Assembly: GCF_902832845.1 (NCBI RefSeq)
Contig: NZ_CADFDB010000001.1
Location: 868,001 to 932,000 of the forward strand
Length of the DNA: 64,000 nucleotides
Source of the DNA: Burkholderia metallica
GTDB lineage: Bacteria; Pseudomonadota; Gammaproteobacteria; Burkholderiales; Burkholderiaceae
Direction of reading: 5' to 3'
The notes under the pieces were generated by a model. It did no database searches. It saw only the letters and a program-made list of their open reading frames with translations, and was not told the DNA's origin. Positions 42,010 to 52,044 of the stretch are shown piece by piece. The stretch's first letter is position 1. Every line of letters starts with the position of its first letter. The position numbers and the translations under genes were made by a program.

Positions 42010-45000
42010 GATTCGACAAAGTCCTCGTCGCGAACCGCGGCGAAATCGCCTGCCGCGTGATCCGCACGCTGAAGCGGCTCGGGATCGCGTCGGTCGCGAT
42101 CTACTCCGACGCCGACCGCGACGCGCGCCATGTGGCGCTCGCCGACGAAGCCGTGCGCGTCGGCCCCGCGCCGGCGGCCGACAGCTACCTGAACGTCGCG
42201 GCGATTCTCGCCGCCGCGCGCGAGACGGGCGCGCAAGCCGTGCACCCCGGCTACGGCTTCCTGTCCGAGCACGCCGGTTTCGCCGACGCGTGCGAAGCCG
42301 CGGGCCTGCGCTTCATCGGGCCGCGCGGCGACCAGATGCGCGCGTTCGGGCTCAAGCACACCGCGCGCGAACTCGCCGCCGCGCAGGGCGTCGCGCTGCT
42401 GCCGGGTACGGGCCTGCTCGACGATGCGCGGACGGCACGCGCCGAAGCCGATGCGATCGGCTATCCGGTGATGCTGAAAAGCACCGCGGGCGGCGGCGGG
42501 ATCGGCATGTCCCTGTGCCGCGACGCCGCGCAGCTCGAAGCGGCGTTCGATTCCGTCGTGCGGCTCGGCACAGCGAATTTCGCGCATGCGGGCGTGTATC
42601 TCGAGAAATTCGTCGAGCACGCGCGCCACATCGAAGTGCAGATCTTCGGCGACGGCCGCGGCGGTGCGATCGCGCTCGGCGAACGCGATTGCTCGGTCCA
42701 GCGCCGCAACCAGAAAGTGATCGAGGAAACCCCCGCGCCGGGCCTGACCGACGAAGAGCGCGCCGCGCTGCACGCGAGCGCGGTGCGGCTCGCCCGCGCG
42801 GTGCGCTATGCGTCGGCCGGCACGGTCGAATTCGTGTTCGACGCCACGACGCGCCAGTTCTATTTCCTCGAGGTGAACACGCGGCTGCAGGTCGAGCATT
42901 GCGTGACCGAAGCAGTGACGGGCATCGATCTCGTGGAATGGATGATCCTGCAGGCGGAGGGCGATCTGCCGCCGCTCGACACGCTCGCCGTTGCACCGCG
43001 CGGCGCGAGCATCCAGGTGCGGATCTATGCCGAGGACCCGCACAAGCAGTTCCTGCCGAGCGCGGGGCTGCTGACGCACGTCGCGTTTCCGGACGACGTG
43101 CGCGTCGACGGATGGATCGACGCGGGCACCGAGATCAGCGCGTACTACGATCCGCTGCTCGCGAAGCTGATCGTGCATGGCGATACGCGTCGCGACGCGC
43201 TGGCCGCGCTGCGGCGCGCACTGGCGCGCACCGAGCTGTACGGCATCGAGACCAACCTCGACTATCTGCGCGCGATTGCCGGGTCGGACACGTTCGCGCG
43301 CGGCGCATCGACGACGGCCTTCCTGTCGCGCTTCGCGTTCGCGCCGCACACGATCGACGTACTCGACGGCGGCGTGCAGACCACCGTGCAGCAGGCGCCG
43401 GGGCGCGTCGGCTACTGGAACGTCGGCGTGCCGCCGTCCGGGCCGATGGACGATCGCGCGTTCGCGCTCGCGAACGCGCTGCTCGGCAATGCGCGCGACG
43501 CGGCCGGGCTGGAGTTCACGATGGTCGGCGCGACGCTGCGCTTCAACGCCGAGACGCTCTTCGTGCTCGGCGGCGCACCGCTCGCGGCATCGCTCGACGG
43601 CGCACCGGCACCGTTCTGGCAGGTGCTGCGCGCGGGGCCCGGCGCGGTGCTGAAGCTGGGCGGCGTGACGGGCGCCGGCGTGCGTGCGTGCCTGGCCGTG
43701 AAAGGCGGGCTGCAGGTGCCCGACTATCTCGGCAGCAAGGCGACCTTCACGCTCGGCCAGTTCGGCGGCCATGCCGGGCGTGCGCTGCGCAAGGGCGACG
43801 TGCTGCATCTGGACGCGCAAGCCGGGCGCGGCGAACCGGGCGCAGCGCTGGCCGCGGCCGACATTCCCGCTCTCACGCACGCGTGGACCCTCGGCGTGCT
43901 CGACGGCCCGCACGGTGCGCCGGATTTCTTCACGCCGGACGACATCGCGATGCTGTACCGCACGCAGTGGACGGTCCATTACAACTCGAGCCGCACCGGT
44001 ATCCGGCTGATCGGCCCGAAGCCGCAATGGGCGCGCCCGGACGGCGGCGAGGCCGGCCTGCATCCGTCGAACATCCACGACAACGCGTATGCGATCGGCG
44101 CGGTCGATTTCACCGGCGACATGCCGGTGATCCTGGGCCCGGACGGCCCGAGCCTCGGCGGCTTCGTGTGTCCGGTGACGGTCGTGCAGGACGAGTTGTG
44201 GAAGCTCGGGCAATTGCGGCCCGGCGATACCGTGCAGTTCGTGCGCGCCCGCGTGTCGGCCGGGCCGGCCACCGGCGCGGTTGCGCGCGCGGCACCGGGC
44301 AGCGCGCCGGACGCGCCGGACGATTGCGTGCTGCATCGCGACCCGTCGGCCGGCGGCGGCATCGGCGTGGTCTACCGGCGCTCGGGCGACCGGAACGTGC
44401 TGGTGGAATACGGCCCGCTCGTGCTCGACCTGAACCTGCGTTTTCGCGTGCATGCGCTGATGTGCTGGCTCGATGCGCACCGTCTGCCCGGCATGCTCGA
44501 CCTGACGCCGGGCATTCGTTCGCTCCAGGTGCAGTTCGATGCGCGGACGCTGCCGCTCGACACCCTGCTCGCGCATCTGCAGGCAGCCGAACGCGTATTG
44601 CCGGACGTCGCCGATATGCGCGTGCCGAACCGCATCGTGCATCTGCCGCTGTCGTGGGACGATCCGTCGACGCGTGTCGCGATCGAGCGCTACATGCAGT
44701 CGGTACGGCCCGATGCGCCGTGGTGCCCGAGCAATATCGAGTTCATCCGGCGGATCAACGGCCTGGCCGGCATCGACGACGTGAAGCGCATCGTGTTCGA
44801 CGCCCGCTATCTGGTGATGGGGCTCGGCGACGTGTACCTCGGTGCGCCCGTCGCGACGCCGATCGATCCGCGCCACCGGCTCGTCACCACGAAGTACAAC
44901 CCCGCGCGCACGTGGACGCCGGAGAACGCGGTCGGCATCGGCGGCGCGTATCTGTGCGTGTACGGGATGGAGGGGCCCGGCGGGTACCAGTTCGTCGGCC

Positions 45001-45605
45001 GCACCGTCCAGATGTGGAATCGTCACCGGACCACGCGGGAGTTCGAAGCCGGCAAGCCGTGGCTGCTGCGCTTTTTCGACGAGATTCGCTTCTACGAGGT
45101 CAGCGAGGCGGAACTGGCGGACCTGCGCGCGGATTTCGTCGCGGGGCGCGCCGGGCTGAAGATCGAGGAATCGGTGTTCGATCTCGGCGAATACAACCGT
45201 TTCCTGCGCGACGAGGCGGATTCGATCGCCGCATTCAAGGCGTCGCAGCAGGCGGCTTTCGACGCGGAGCGCGAACGGTGGCGGGCGGCCGGGCATGCCG
45301 AATACGTCGGCGACGCGGCACAAGGCGATGCGGAAGCCGCGCGGGAGGCCGGCGTGCTCGCCGATACGCAGCGCGCGATTGCCGCGGACGTGTCGGGCAG
45401 CGTGTGGAAGGTGCTGGTCGAAGCCGGCGAGCGCGTGACCGAGGGGCAGGTCGTCGCGATCGTCGAGTCGATGAAGATGGAGGTCGCGGTGACGGCGACG
45501 GAAGACGGCACGATCGAGACGATCGATTGCGCGCCGGGCGCGGCGGTGGTCGCCGGCCAGCGGCTGATGGTGATGCAGGCGGGCGCCGCCGAGGAGGTCG
45601 CATGA
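42006..45605 (+). CDS. uca: Biotin-dependent guanidine (urea) carboxylase
   Basis: 1199 residues with the whole urea-carboxylase layout: biotin carboxylase domain (about 1-450; FDKVLVANRGEIACRVIRTL, STAGGGGIGM ATP loop, FLEVNTRLQVEHCVTE), KipA- and KipI-like central domains (about 460-1030) that form the carboxyltransferase, and the C-terminal biotin carrier with VESMKMEVAV, biotin on Lys1157. It uses ATP and bicarbonate to carboxylate its substrate. Classical annotation is urea carboxylase; the guanidine-I riboswitch and CgdAB-type partners point to guanidine as the main substrate. GGGAGG precedes ATG 42006. It overlaps the next gene by ATGA. Confidence 0.93.
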   Translation: MRFDKVLVANRGEIACRVIRTLKRLGIASVAIYSDADRDARHVALADEAVRVGPAPAADSYLNVAAILAAARETGAQAVHPGYGFLSEHAGFADACEAAGLRFIGPRGDQMRAFGLKHTARELAAAQGVALLPGTGLLDDARTARAEADAIGYPVMLKSTAGGGGIGMSLCRDAAQLEAAFDSVVRLGTANFAHAGVYLEKFVEHARHIEVQIFGDGRGGAIALGERDCSVQRRNQKVIEETPAPGLTDEERAALHASAVRLARAVRYASAGTVEFVFDATTRQFYFLEVNTRLQVEHCVTEAVTGIDLVEWMILQAEGDLPPLDTLAVAPRGASIQVRIYAEDPHKQFLPSAGLLTHVAFPDDVRVDGWIDAGTEISAYYDPLLAKLIVHGDTRRDALAALRRALARTELYGIETNLDYLRAIAGSDTFARGASTTAFLSRFAFAPHTIDVLDGGVQTTVQQAPGRVGYWNVGVPPSGPMDDRAFALANALLGNARDAAGLEFTMVGATLRFNAETLFVLGGAPLAASLDGAPAPFWQVLRAGPGAVLKLGGVTGAGVRACLAVKGGLQVPDYLGSKATFTLGQFGGHAGRALRKGDVLHLDAQAGRGEPGAALAAADIPALTHAWTLGVLDGPHGAPDFFTPDDIAMLYRTQWTVHYNSSRTGIRLIGPKPQWARPDGGEAGLHPSNIHDNAYAIGAVDFTGDMPVILGPDGPSLGGFVCPVTVVQDELWKLGQLRPGDTVQFVRARVSAGPATGAVARAAPGSAPDAPDDCVLHRDPSAGGGIGVVYRRSGDRNVLVEYGPLVLDLNLRFRVHALMCWLDAHRLPGMLDLTPGIRSLQVQFDARTLPLDTLLAHLQAAERVLPDVADMRVPNRIVHLPLSWDDPSTRVAIERYMQSVRPDAPWCPSNIEFIRRINGLAGIDDVKRIVFDARYLVMGLGDVYLGAPVATPIDPRHRLVTTKYNPARTWTPENAVGIGGAYLCVYGMEGPGGYQFVGRTVQMWNRHRTTREFEAGKPWLLRFFDEIRFYEVSEAELADLRADFVAGRAGLKIEESVFDLGEYNRFLRDEADSIAAFKASQQAAFDAERERWRAAGHAEYVGDAAQGDAEAAREAGVLADTQRAIAADVSGSVWKVLVEAGERVTEGQVVAIVESMKMEVAVTATEDGTIETIDCAPGAAVVAGQRLMVMQAGAAEEVA

Positions 45606-47518
45606 GCACGACGGAACGTTCGATCGTGCCCGGTGTGCGCTCGATCGCCGCGCTGCGGGCGCGCTATGCGGCGGGCGACCTGACGCCGCATGCGCTCGTC
45701 GACGCGATCGCCGCGCATTTTGCCGCGGGCGATCCGCATCATGCGTGGATCAGGCCGCTGACGCAGGCCGAGATGACGGCCCATGCCAACGCGCTGGCCG
45801 GGCGCGACCCCGCGTCGTTGCCGCTGTACGGCGTGCCGTTCGCGATCAAGGACAACATCGACCTCGCCGGCATCCCGACGACGGCAGCGTGCCCGGCCTA
45901 CGCGTACACGCCGGCACGCAGCGCGCCCGTCGTCGAACGGCTGATCGCGGCCGGCGCGATCCCGATCGGCAAGACCAACCTCGACCAGTTCGCGACCGGG
46001 TTGTCGGGCCAGCGCTCGCCTTATGGCGCGTGCCGCAATGCGCTCGATCCGCGCCAGGCGTCGGGCGGTTCGAGCTCCGGATCGGCGGTGGCCGTGGCGC
46101 TCGGTGTCGCGTCGTTTTCCCTGGGCACCGACACGGCCGGTTCCGGGCGCGTGCCGGCTGCGTTCCACGGGCTCGTCGGGCTCAAGCCTACCAAGGGCGT
46201 GTTGAGCACGCTCGGCGTCGTGCCGGCCTGCCGGTCGCTCGATTGCGTGTCGGTGTTCGCGCATTCGGCGGCCGACGCGCGCGCGGTGTTCGCCGCCGCG
46301 CACGGCGTGACCGACGGCGATCCGTACGGGCGCGCATGGCAGCCGCTGCTGGGCGCGGACGGCCTTCGCGCGCAACCGGCGCGACCGTTCGACCAGTTGC
46401 GCTTCGGCACGCCGCGCGTCGATCAGCTGCAATTCTTCGGCGACGAATCGTATGGCGCGGCATGGCGCGCCGCGCTCGCGCGCCTGCGCACAACCGGCGC
46501 GCGGATCGTCGAGATCGATTTCAGCCCGTTCCTGGCCGCCGCGCGGCTGCTTTACGAAGGCCCCTGGGTTGCCGAACGGCTCGCCGCGATCGGTGCGTTC
46601 GCCGCGCGGGAGCCCGACGCGTTGCACCCGGTGATCCGCGAGATCGTCGGCGGCGCGTCGCGCTTCAGCGCGGCCGATGCGTTCGCCGCGTTCGACACGC
46701 TCGCGACGCTGCGTGTCGAGGCCGGCCGTGCTTGGGACGGACTGGACGCGATCGTCATGCCGACGTCGCCGACGACGGCGACCGTCGACGAACTCGAAGC
46801 CGACCCGATCGGCGTCAATTCGCGTTTCGGTTACTACACGAACTTCGTCAACCTGCTCGACCTGTCGGCGATCGCGGTGCCCGCCGGCCGCTGCGAAACC
46901 GGGCGGCATGTGGGGTTGCCGTTCGGCATCACGTTCGTCGGGCGTGCGCACGACGACGCGCGGCTGCTCGATCTTGCGCAGGCGTGGTGCGACGCGGGCG
47001 AACGCGACAGCGGCGAGGAGGGCGGCTTGCGGGCGGAAGTCGCAGGCGACGCGGGTGCAACGACGGCACCGGCGCTCGCCGCGTCATCCGGCGTCGTGCG
47101 CGTGGCGGTCGTCGGCGCGCATCTGCAAGGCGAACCGTTGAACTGGCAGCTCACGCAGCGAGGCGCGCGTTTCGTCGCCGCGACGACGACGGCGAGCGCC
47201 TATCGTCTCTACGCGCTCGCCGCGGCGGCATCCGGCGGCGTCGCCAAGCCGGGCCTCGTGCGTGTGCCGGACGGCGGCGCATCGATCGCGGTCGAGATCT
47301 GGGAGATGCCGGTGGACGCATACGGCAGCTTCGTCGCGGGCATTGCCGACCCGCTCGGCATCGGCACGCTGACGCTCGCGGACGGCGCTCGCGTGCAGGG
47401 TTTCCTGTGCGAAAGCGCGGCGCTCGACGGCGCGCGGGACATCACGCACTTCGGCGGCTGGCGTGCGTACCGCGCGAGCGCCGCGCGTGACGAGCGAGCC
47501 GCACGCGCATCGCAATGA
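45602..47518 (+). CDS. atzF: Allophanate hydrolase
   Basis: 638 residues. The amidase-signature domain (about 10-465) has the catalytic triad Lys83 (AIKDN), cis-Ser157 (GGSSSGSAVA) and nucleophile Ser181 (TDTAGSGRVPAA). A C-terminal AtzF-type domain (about 500-615) carries EIWEMPVDAYGSFVAGI, which completes hydrolysis of allophanate to ammonia and CO2. It is the last enzymatic step of the guanidine route; the product of the carboxylase plus deiminase is its substrate. It starts inside the carboxylase stop codon (ATGA), so the two are made together. Confidence 0.95.
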   Translation: MSTTERSIVPGVRSIAALRARYAAGDLTPHALVDAIAAHFAAGDPHHAWIRPLTQAEMTAHANALAGRDPASLPLYGVPFAIKDNIDLAGIPTTAACPAYAYTPARSAPVVERLIAAGAIPIGKTNLDQFATGLSGQRSPYGACRNALDPRQASGGSSSGSAVAVALGVASFSLGTDTAGSGRVPAAFHGLVGLKPTKGVLSTLGVVPACRSLDCVSVFAHSAADARAVFAAAHGVTDGDPYGRAWQPLLGADGLRAQPARPFDQLRFGTPRVDQLQFFGDESYGAAWRAALARLRTTGARIVEIDFSPFLAAARLLYEGPWVAERLAAIGAFAAREPDALHPVIREIVGGASRFSAADAFAAFDTLATLRVEAGRAWDGLDAIVMPTSPTTATVDELEADPIGVNSRFGYYTNFVNLLDLSAIAVPAGRCETGRHVGLPFGITFVGRAHDDARLLDLAQAWCDAGERDSGEEGGLRAEVAGDAGATTAPALAASSGVVRVAVVGAHLQGEPLNWQLTQRGARFVAATTTASAYRLYALAAAASGGVAKPGLVRVPDGGASIAVEIWEMPVDAYGSFVAGIADPLGIGTLTLADGARVQGFLCESAALDGARDITHFGGWRAYRASAARDERAARASQ

Positions 47519-47522
47519 ACGT

Positions 47523-47557
47523 CCGGTCGCGCGGCGCTCCGGCGTCCGCGCGACCGG
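47523..47557 (+). repeat. Intercistronic hairpin before the permease gene
   Basis: A perfect 10-bp inverted repeat CCGGTCGCGC with complement and a 15-base loop, 4 bases after the allophanate hydrolase stop. It could be a partial terminator or an RNA-processing/stabilising element that lowers transporter expression relative to the enzymes. Confidence 0.5.
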
Positions 47558-47582
47558 CACCTGAAACGATACGGAGATTTTC

Positions 47583-48557
47583 ATGCCAACGACCCGCAAC
47601 ACGACCGAATGGCTTGCCGTGCGCCGCGAGCTGACGACCCGCGGCAAATGGACGCTCGGCGTGGCGTCCTTCCTGCTGCCGTTCGCCGTCTGGTGCCTGA
47701 TCAGTTACGTGCCGTTCATCTGGCATCCGCAAATGCGCATCACGAACCCGGGCAGCGTCGACTATTTCCAGACCGGCATGCAGATCGACCGCGACGTGTT
47801 CGACGACGAACTCGCCCATGCGCGTGCGACGCACGCGGCCGTGCCCGAAGGCGTGCGTGCGAACCCGGTTTACCTGCCCGCGCCGCACCAGGTGCTGCGC
47901 GCGTTCTACACCGCGTTCACGACCGCGCCGGCATCGCGCGACGGCGTCTGGCTGCACGAGAGCCTGTGGCACAGCATCCGGATCATCTTCTGGGGCTTCG
48001 TGATCTCGTCCGCGATCGGCGTGCCGCTCGGCATCGTGTGCGGCACCTTCAGCGTGCTCGCGCGGCTGCAGGAGCCGTTCCTGGAGTTCTTCCGCTACCT
48101 GCCCGCACCGGCGTTCGGCGCGCTGATGGTCGCGATCCTCGGCATCTACGATGCGCCGAAGGTCGCGATCATCGTGATCGGCACGCTGTTCCAGCAGGTG
48201 CTGATCGTCGCGAACACGACGCGCAAGCTCGAATACGGGCTGTTCGAGGCCGCGATGACGCTCGGCACGAAGAAGCTGAAGCTGCTCACGCACGTCGTGA
48301 TCCCCGGCGTGCTGCCGGACCTGTATCGCGACCAGCGCATCCTGCTCGGCTGGGCGTGGACCTACCTGATCGTCGCCGAACTCGTCGGCACGAGCTCGGG
48401 CATCACGTGGTACATCAGCCAGCAGGCGCGCTACCAGCATTTCGACAACGTGTATGCGGCGATCCTGATGATCGGGATCATCGGCCTCGGCACCGACATC
48501 GTGCTCGGGCTGCTCGGCCGCCGGCTGTTTCCGTGGGACCGCACGCTCAAAGCGTGA
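47583..48557 (+). CDS. ABC transporter permease of the guanidine locus
   Basis: 324 residues, SsuC/TauC-like inner-membrane permease. There is one N-terminal helix (WTLGVASFLLPFAVWCLISYV), a periplasmic segment of about 85 residues that is longer than usual, and then five helices with the coupling motif KLEYGLFEAAMTLGTKKLKLLTHVVIPGVLP (EAA loop). It pairs with the ATPase 46 bases downstream and the binding protein encoded across the riboswitch region at 38546-39568. ATG 47583 has GGAG upstream. Confidence 0.92.
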   Translation: MPTTRNTTEWLAVRRELTTRGKWTLGVASFLLPFAVWCLISYVPFIWHPQMRITNPGSVDYFQTGMQIDRDVFDDELAHARATHAAVPEGVRANPVYLPAPHQVLRAFYTAFTTAPASRDGVWLHESLWHSIRIIFWGFVISSAIGVPLGIVCGTFSVLARLQEPFLEFFRYLPAPAFGALMVAILGIYDAPKVAIIVIGTLFQQVLIVANTTRKLEYGLFEAAMTLGTKKLKLLTHVVIPGVLPDLYRDQRILLGWAWTYLIVAELVGTSSGITWYISQQARYQHFDNVYAAILMIGIIGLGTDIVLGLLGRRLFPWDRTLKA

Positions 48558-48602
48558 CGCCCGTTGCCGCACTCCCATCGACCGATTTCCGCAGAGGCCA
48601 TC

Positions 48603-49511
48603 ATGCAGAACCCGCAAGCCGTTCCCGATTACCTGATGCAGTCCGACGCGGTGCGCGAGCGCTTCGCGCGCATGAAAACCCGCGACGTGATCCTCGACGT
48701 GCGTCATGTCGGCAAGCGTTTCGCGACACCGCAGGGCGAGTGCGTCGCACTCGATGACATCAGTTTCCGTACGTACCGGCGCGAATTCGTGTGCGTGATC
48801 GGCCCGTCCGGTTGCGGCAAGTCGACGCTGATCCGCATCCTCGCGGGCCTCGACGCGCAGACGAGCGGCGAGGTGCTGCTCGACGGCAAGCCGGTCCAGG
48901 GGCCGGGCGCCGATCGCGGGATGGTGTTCCAGGGCTATACGCTGTTTCCGTGGCTCACCGTGAAGAAGAACGTGATGTTCGGCCTGCGGATGAACGGCAG
49001 CAGCAGCGGCCAGGCCGAGCGCGAAGCGCTGCAGTGGCTCGATCTCGTCGGGCTGACGCGGTTCGCGGATGTCTATCCGCACCAGTTGTCGGGCGGGATG
49101 AAGCAGCGCGTGGCGATTGCCCGCGCGCTCGCGAACCGCCCGCGCATCCTGCTGATGGACGAGCCGTTCGGCGCACTCGACGCGCAGACGCGCGCGCGGA
49201 TGCAGACGCACCTGCTCGACATCTGGCGCAACATCGACGTGACGATCCTGTTCATCACGCACGATCTCGACGAGGCGATCTTTCTGGCGGACCGGATTCT
49301 CGTGCTGAAGGCGAACCCGGGCGCGGTGCAGGAACTGATCGAAGTGCCCGTGCCACGGCCGCGCGACTATGCGCAGGTCAATACGCCCGAGTTCATCGCG
49401 ACGAAGGCGCGGCTCGAGGCGCTGATCCATCCGAAGGAGGCGGTGGCGCTGGACGACGGTGTGAGGCCGCACATGATCCGCATGACGGACGTGTCGGACA
49501 ACGTCGAATGA
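48603..49511 (+). CDS. ABC transporter ATP-binding protein of the guanidine locus
   Basis: 302 residues of the SsuB/TauB/NrtD type. Walker [14 protein letters not shown]-loop [12 protein letters not shown], signature [19 protein letters not shown], Walker [13 protein letters not shown] and switch [12 protein letters not shown]. An N-terminal extension of about 40 residues precedes the ATPase core. It powers import through the permease just upstream and closes the operon. ATG 48603 has AGAGG seven bases before; the longer frame has no ribosome site. Confidence 0.94.
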   Translation: MQNPQAVPDYLMQSDAVRERFARMKTRDVILDVRHVGKRFATPQGECVALDDISFRTYRREFVCVIGPSGCGKSTLIRILAGLDAQTSGEVLLDGKPVQGPGADRGMVFQGYTLFPWLTVKKNVMFGLRMNGSSSGQAEREALQWLDLVGLTRFADVYPHQLSGGMKQRVAIARALANRPRILLMDEPFGALDAQTRARMQTHLLDIWRNIDVTILFITHDLDEAIFLADRILVLKANPGAVQELIEVPVPRPRDYAQVNTPEFIATKARLEALIHPKEAVALDDGVRPHMIRMTDVSDNVE

Positions 49512-49605
49512 ATGAGACGTGAACGGAAATGGCAGGACGGCTGTAACGAATCCGACTGCAAACGGAATCGATACAATGCGTTTTTAAGGCCCCGGCTTCC
49601 ATTCC

Positions 49606-50385
49606 ATGCTCGCCCTCAAACTTGTTCTCGTTCCGATTTTCTTGCTGCTCGTTTCGATGTCCGGCAAGTGGTGGGGCCCAAAGGTAGCAGGGTGGCTGGC
49701 GGGGTTTCCGGTGGTAGCCGGCCCCATCCTCTTTCTTCTCGCGCTCGAGAAGGGCCCGGACTTTGCCGCACAGGCTGCCGTTCTGTCGGTGTCGGCCATC
49801 TGCGCTTCGGAAGTTTTTAATTTTGCCTATGCGTGGGTGTGCAAGCGTCATGCATGGCCGACCGCATTGATGGCTGGATTGGTTGCGTGGTTTGTCACGG
49901 CGTCCGGGCTATCCATGCTTCCTGTCAGTATCGCGTGGGCCACGGGCGTCGCTGCCTGTGCGGTGATGTTCGGCCAACGCTTCTTGCCTCGAAGTGACGT
50001 GGTGCCCGCCGGTCTGCCGCTGCACTATCGAGACTTGGCTTTGCGCATGGCCGCCGGTGCAATTCTGACGCTGACCGTCACCTGCCTGTCGAGTGCGGTG
50101 GGGGCGAAGTGGAGCGGCCTGCTTGCCGTATTCCCGTTGCTCGGCATCGTATTGTCGGTATCGTCGCAACGCGCGCATGGCCCCGAGTTCGTCGTTTCGT
50201 TGCTTCGGGGAATGGTCTTGGGACGTTTTTCTTTCGCCGCATTTTGCCTGTCCCTCGCCGTACTGCTGCCACGGCAAGGCATCGCTATCGGATTTGCCGG
50301 GGCCCTTGCTCTGTCGATGTTCGTTCAGTGGGGCACGCGAGTGATGGCGACTTTGGGCCCGGCCGTCCCCAATCTGCCAAGGTAA
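49606..50385 (+). CDS. Membrane protein with internal duplication, unknown function
   Basis: A 259-residue integral membrane protein with about eight hydrophobic helices. The two halves are related: KWWGPKVAGWLAGFP with a later KGPDF near residues 20-55, and GAKWSGLLAVFPLL with a later HGPEF near 165-200, so it arose by duplication, probably in inverted topology as in many transporters. No named family is recognised. Base composition is less GC-rich than its neighbours. A TACAAT -10-like hexamer lies about 35 bases upstream of ATG 49606. A transport or envelope role is possible. Confidence 0.7.
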   Translation: MLALKLVLVPIFLLLVSMSGKWWGPKVAGWLAGFPVVAGPILFLLALEKGPDFAAQAAVLSVSAICASEVFNFAYAWVCKRHAWPTALMAGLVAWFVTASGLSMLPVSIAWATGVAACAVMFGQRFLPRSDVVPAGLPLHYRDLALRMAAGAILTLTVTCLSSAVGAKWSGLLAVFPLLGIVLSVSSQRAHGPEFVVSLLRGMVLGRFSFAAFCLSLAVLLPRQGIAIGFAGALALSMFVQWGTRVMATLGPAVPNLPR

Positions 50386-50472
50386 CGCCCGAAGCCGCGC
50401 ATGCGCACCGCATGCCGCTGCTGCGCCGAGAAAAACACAGCGCGGCATGGCTTGACGCGGCCGAGGAGGGCG

Positions 50473-51945
50473 TCAGTCGATCCCGCCCTGGCACACGTAT
50501 TTGATCGACAGGTAATCGTCGAGGCCGTAGCGCGAGCCTTCGCGGCCGTAGCCCGATTCCTTCACGCCGCCGAACGGCGCGGCCTCGCTCGCGAGTGCGC
50601 CCTCGTTGATACCGACGATGCCGGTTTCGAGCCGCGCCGACACGCGCGCGATGCGGCGCACGTCCTGCGTGTAGAAATACGCGGCGAGCCCGAACGGCGT
50701 GTCGTTCGCCGCGTTGACCGCGTCTTCCTCGGTCTCGAACGGAAATAGCGCGGCGACCGGCCCGAAGGTTTCCTCGCAGGTCAGCTGCATGTCGGCGGTG
50801 GCGTCGGCGAGCACCGTCGGCGCGTAGTAGTTCGGCCCGAGTTCGGGCAGGCGCTTGCCGCCCGTGAGGACGCGTGCGCCGCGCTCGATGGCGTCACCGA
50901 CGTGGCGAGCGATCTTGTCGACCGCGCGCGCGTTGATCATCGGGCCGATCTGCGCGGCCGGGTCGGTTGCCGGCGCGACCTTCAGCGCGGCCACGCGCGC
51001 GGCGAGCTTCGCGGCGAACGCATCGTAGACGCCGGCCTGCACGTACACGCGATTCGGCGACACGCAGGTCTGCCCGCCGTTGCGGAACTTGGCGGCCATC
51101 AGCCCGTCGACCGCCGCGTCGAGCTCGGCATCGTCGAACACGATGAACGGCGCATTGCCGCCGAGTTCCAGCGACAGCTTCTTCAGCGTCGCGGCCGATT
51201 CGCGTGCGAGCAGCTTGCCGACGGGCGTCGATCCGGTGAACGTGATCTTGCGCACGCGGCCGTCGGCGAGCCAGTCGGCCACGGCCTGCACACCGCGTTC
51301 GCGCGACGCGGCGATCAGGTTCAGCACGCCGGGCGGTACGCCGGCTTCCTGCGCGAGAAAGGCGAGCGCGAGCGCGGTGAGCGGCGTGTCCTCCGCCGGC
51401 TTCGCGACGACCGTGCAGCCGGCTGCGAGCGCGGGCGCGATCTTGCGCGCGATCATCGCGAGCGGGAAATTCCACGGCGTGATCGCGGCGACGATGCCGA
51501 TCGGCTCCTTGACCGCGCTCAGCCGCTTGCCGCGCTGCTGCTGCGGAATCAGGTCGCCGTAGGTGCGCGTCGCTTCTTCCGCGAACCACAGCACGTAGGA
51601 CGCGCCGTATGCGACTTCACCGCGCGCTTCGGCGAGCGGCTTGCCCTGTTCGCGCGACATCAGCTTCGCGAGATCGTCGGTGTGCGCGACGATCGCCGCG
51701 TGCCACGCACGCAGGATCGCGGCGCGTTCGCGAGCGGGCGTCGCGCGCCATGCCGGCAGTGCGCGTGCGGCCGCGTCGGTGGCGGCGCGCGCGTCGGCGG
51801 CACCGCTGTCGGGGGCGTGCGCGAAGGTCTCGAGCGTCGCCGGATCGGCGACGGCGAAGCGGGCGCCGTCGAGCGCATCGCGCCACGTGCCGTCGATCAG
51901 GTTGGCGGTGCGCAGCAGTTCGGTACGGGACAGTGTAAGCGGCAT
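50473..51945 (-). CDS. gabD: Succinate-semialdehyde dehydrogenase
   Basis: A 490-residue aldehyde dehydrogenase of the GabD group: ITPWNFPLAMIARKIAPALAAGC, ITFTGSTPVGKLL, LELGGNAPFIVFDDADLD-type segment with catalytic Glu, and RNGGQTCVSPNRVYV with the catalytic Cys. It oxidises succinate semialdehyde to succinate with NAD(P). It is third in a minus-strand operon after a class III aminotransferase and an Lrp regulator, which fits breakdown of 4-aminobutyrate or a related omega-amino acid. AAGGAC precedes ATG 51945. Confidence 0.9.
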   Translation of the reverse strand: MPLTLSRTELLRTANLIDGTWRDALDGARFAVADPATLETFAHAPDSGAADARAATDAAARALPAWRATPARERAAILRAWHAAIVAHTDDLAKLMSREQGKPLAEARGEVAYGASYVLWFAEEATRTYGDLIPQQQRGKRLSAVKEPIGIVAAITPWNFPLAMIARKIAPALAAGCTVVAKPAEDTPLTALALAFLAQEAGVPPGVLNLIAASRERGVQAVADWLADGRVRKITFTGSTPVGKLLARESAATLKKLSLELGGNAPFIVFDDAELDAAVDGLMAAKFRNGGQTCVSPNRVYVQAGVYDAFAAKLAARVAALKVAPATDPAAQIGPMINARAVDKIARHVGDAIERGARVLTGGKRLPELGPNYYAPTVLADATADMQLTCEETFGPVAALFPFETEEDAVNAANDTPFGLAAYFYTQDVRRIARVSARLETGIVGINEGALASEAAPFGGVKESGYGREGSRYGLDDYLSIKYVCQGGID

Positions 51946-52044
51946 GACAGGTCCTTGGATGAAGCGGCTCGGCGGCGGCGCGGGCGTACGGCTACCCCGC
52001 GCGGCCAGCCTGCTGCCGCGTTCGAGAGTGCCGCACGCCGTGCG

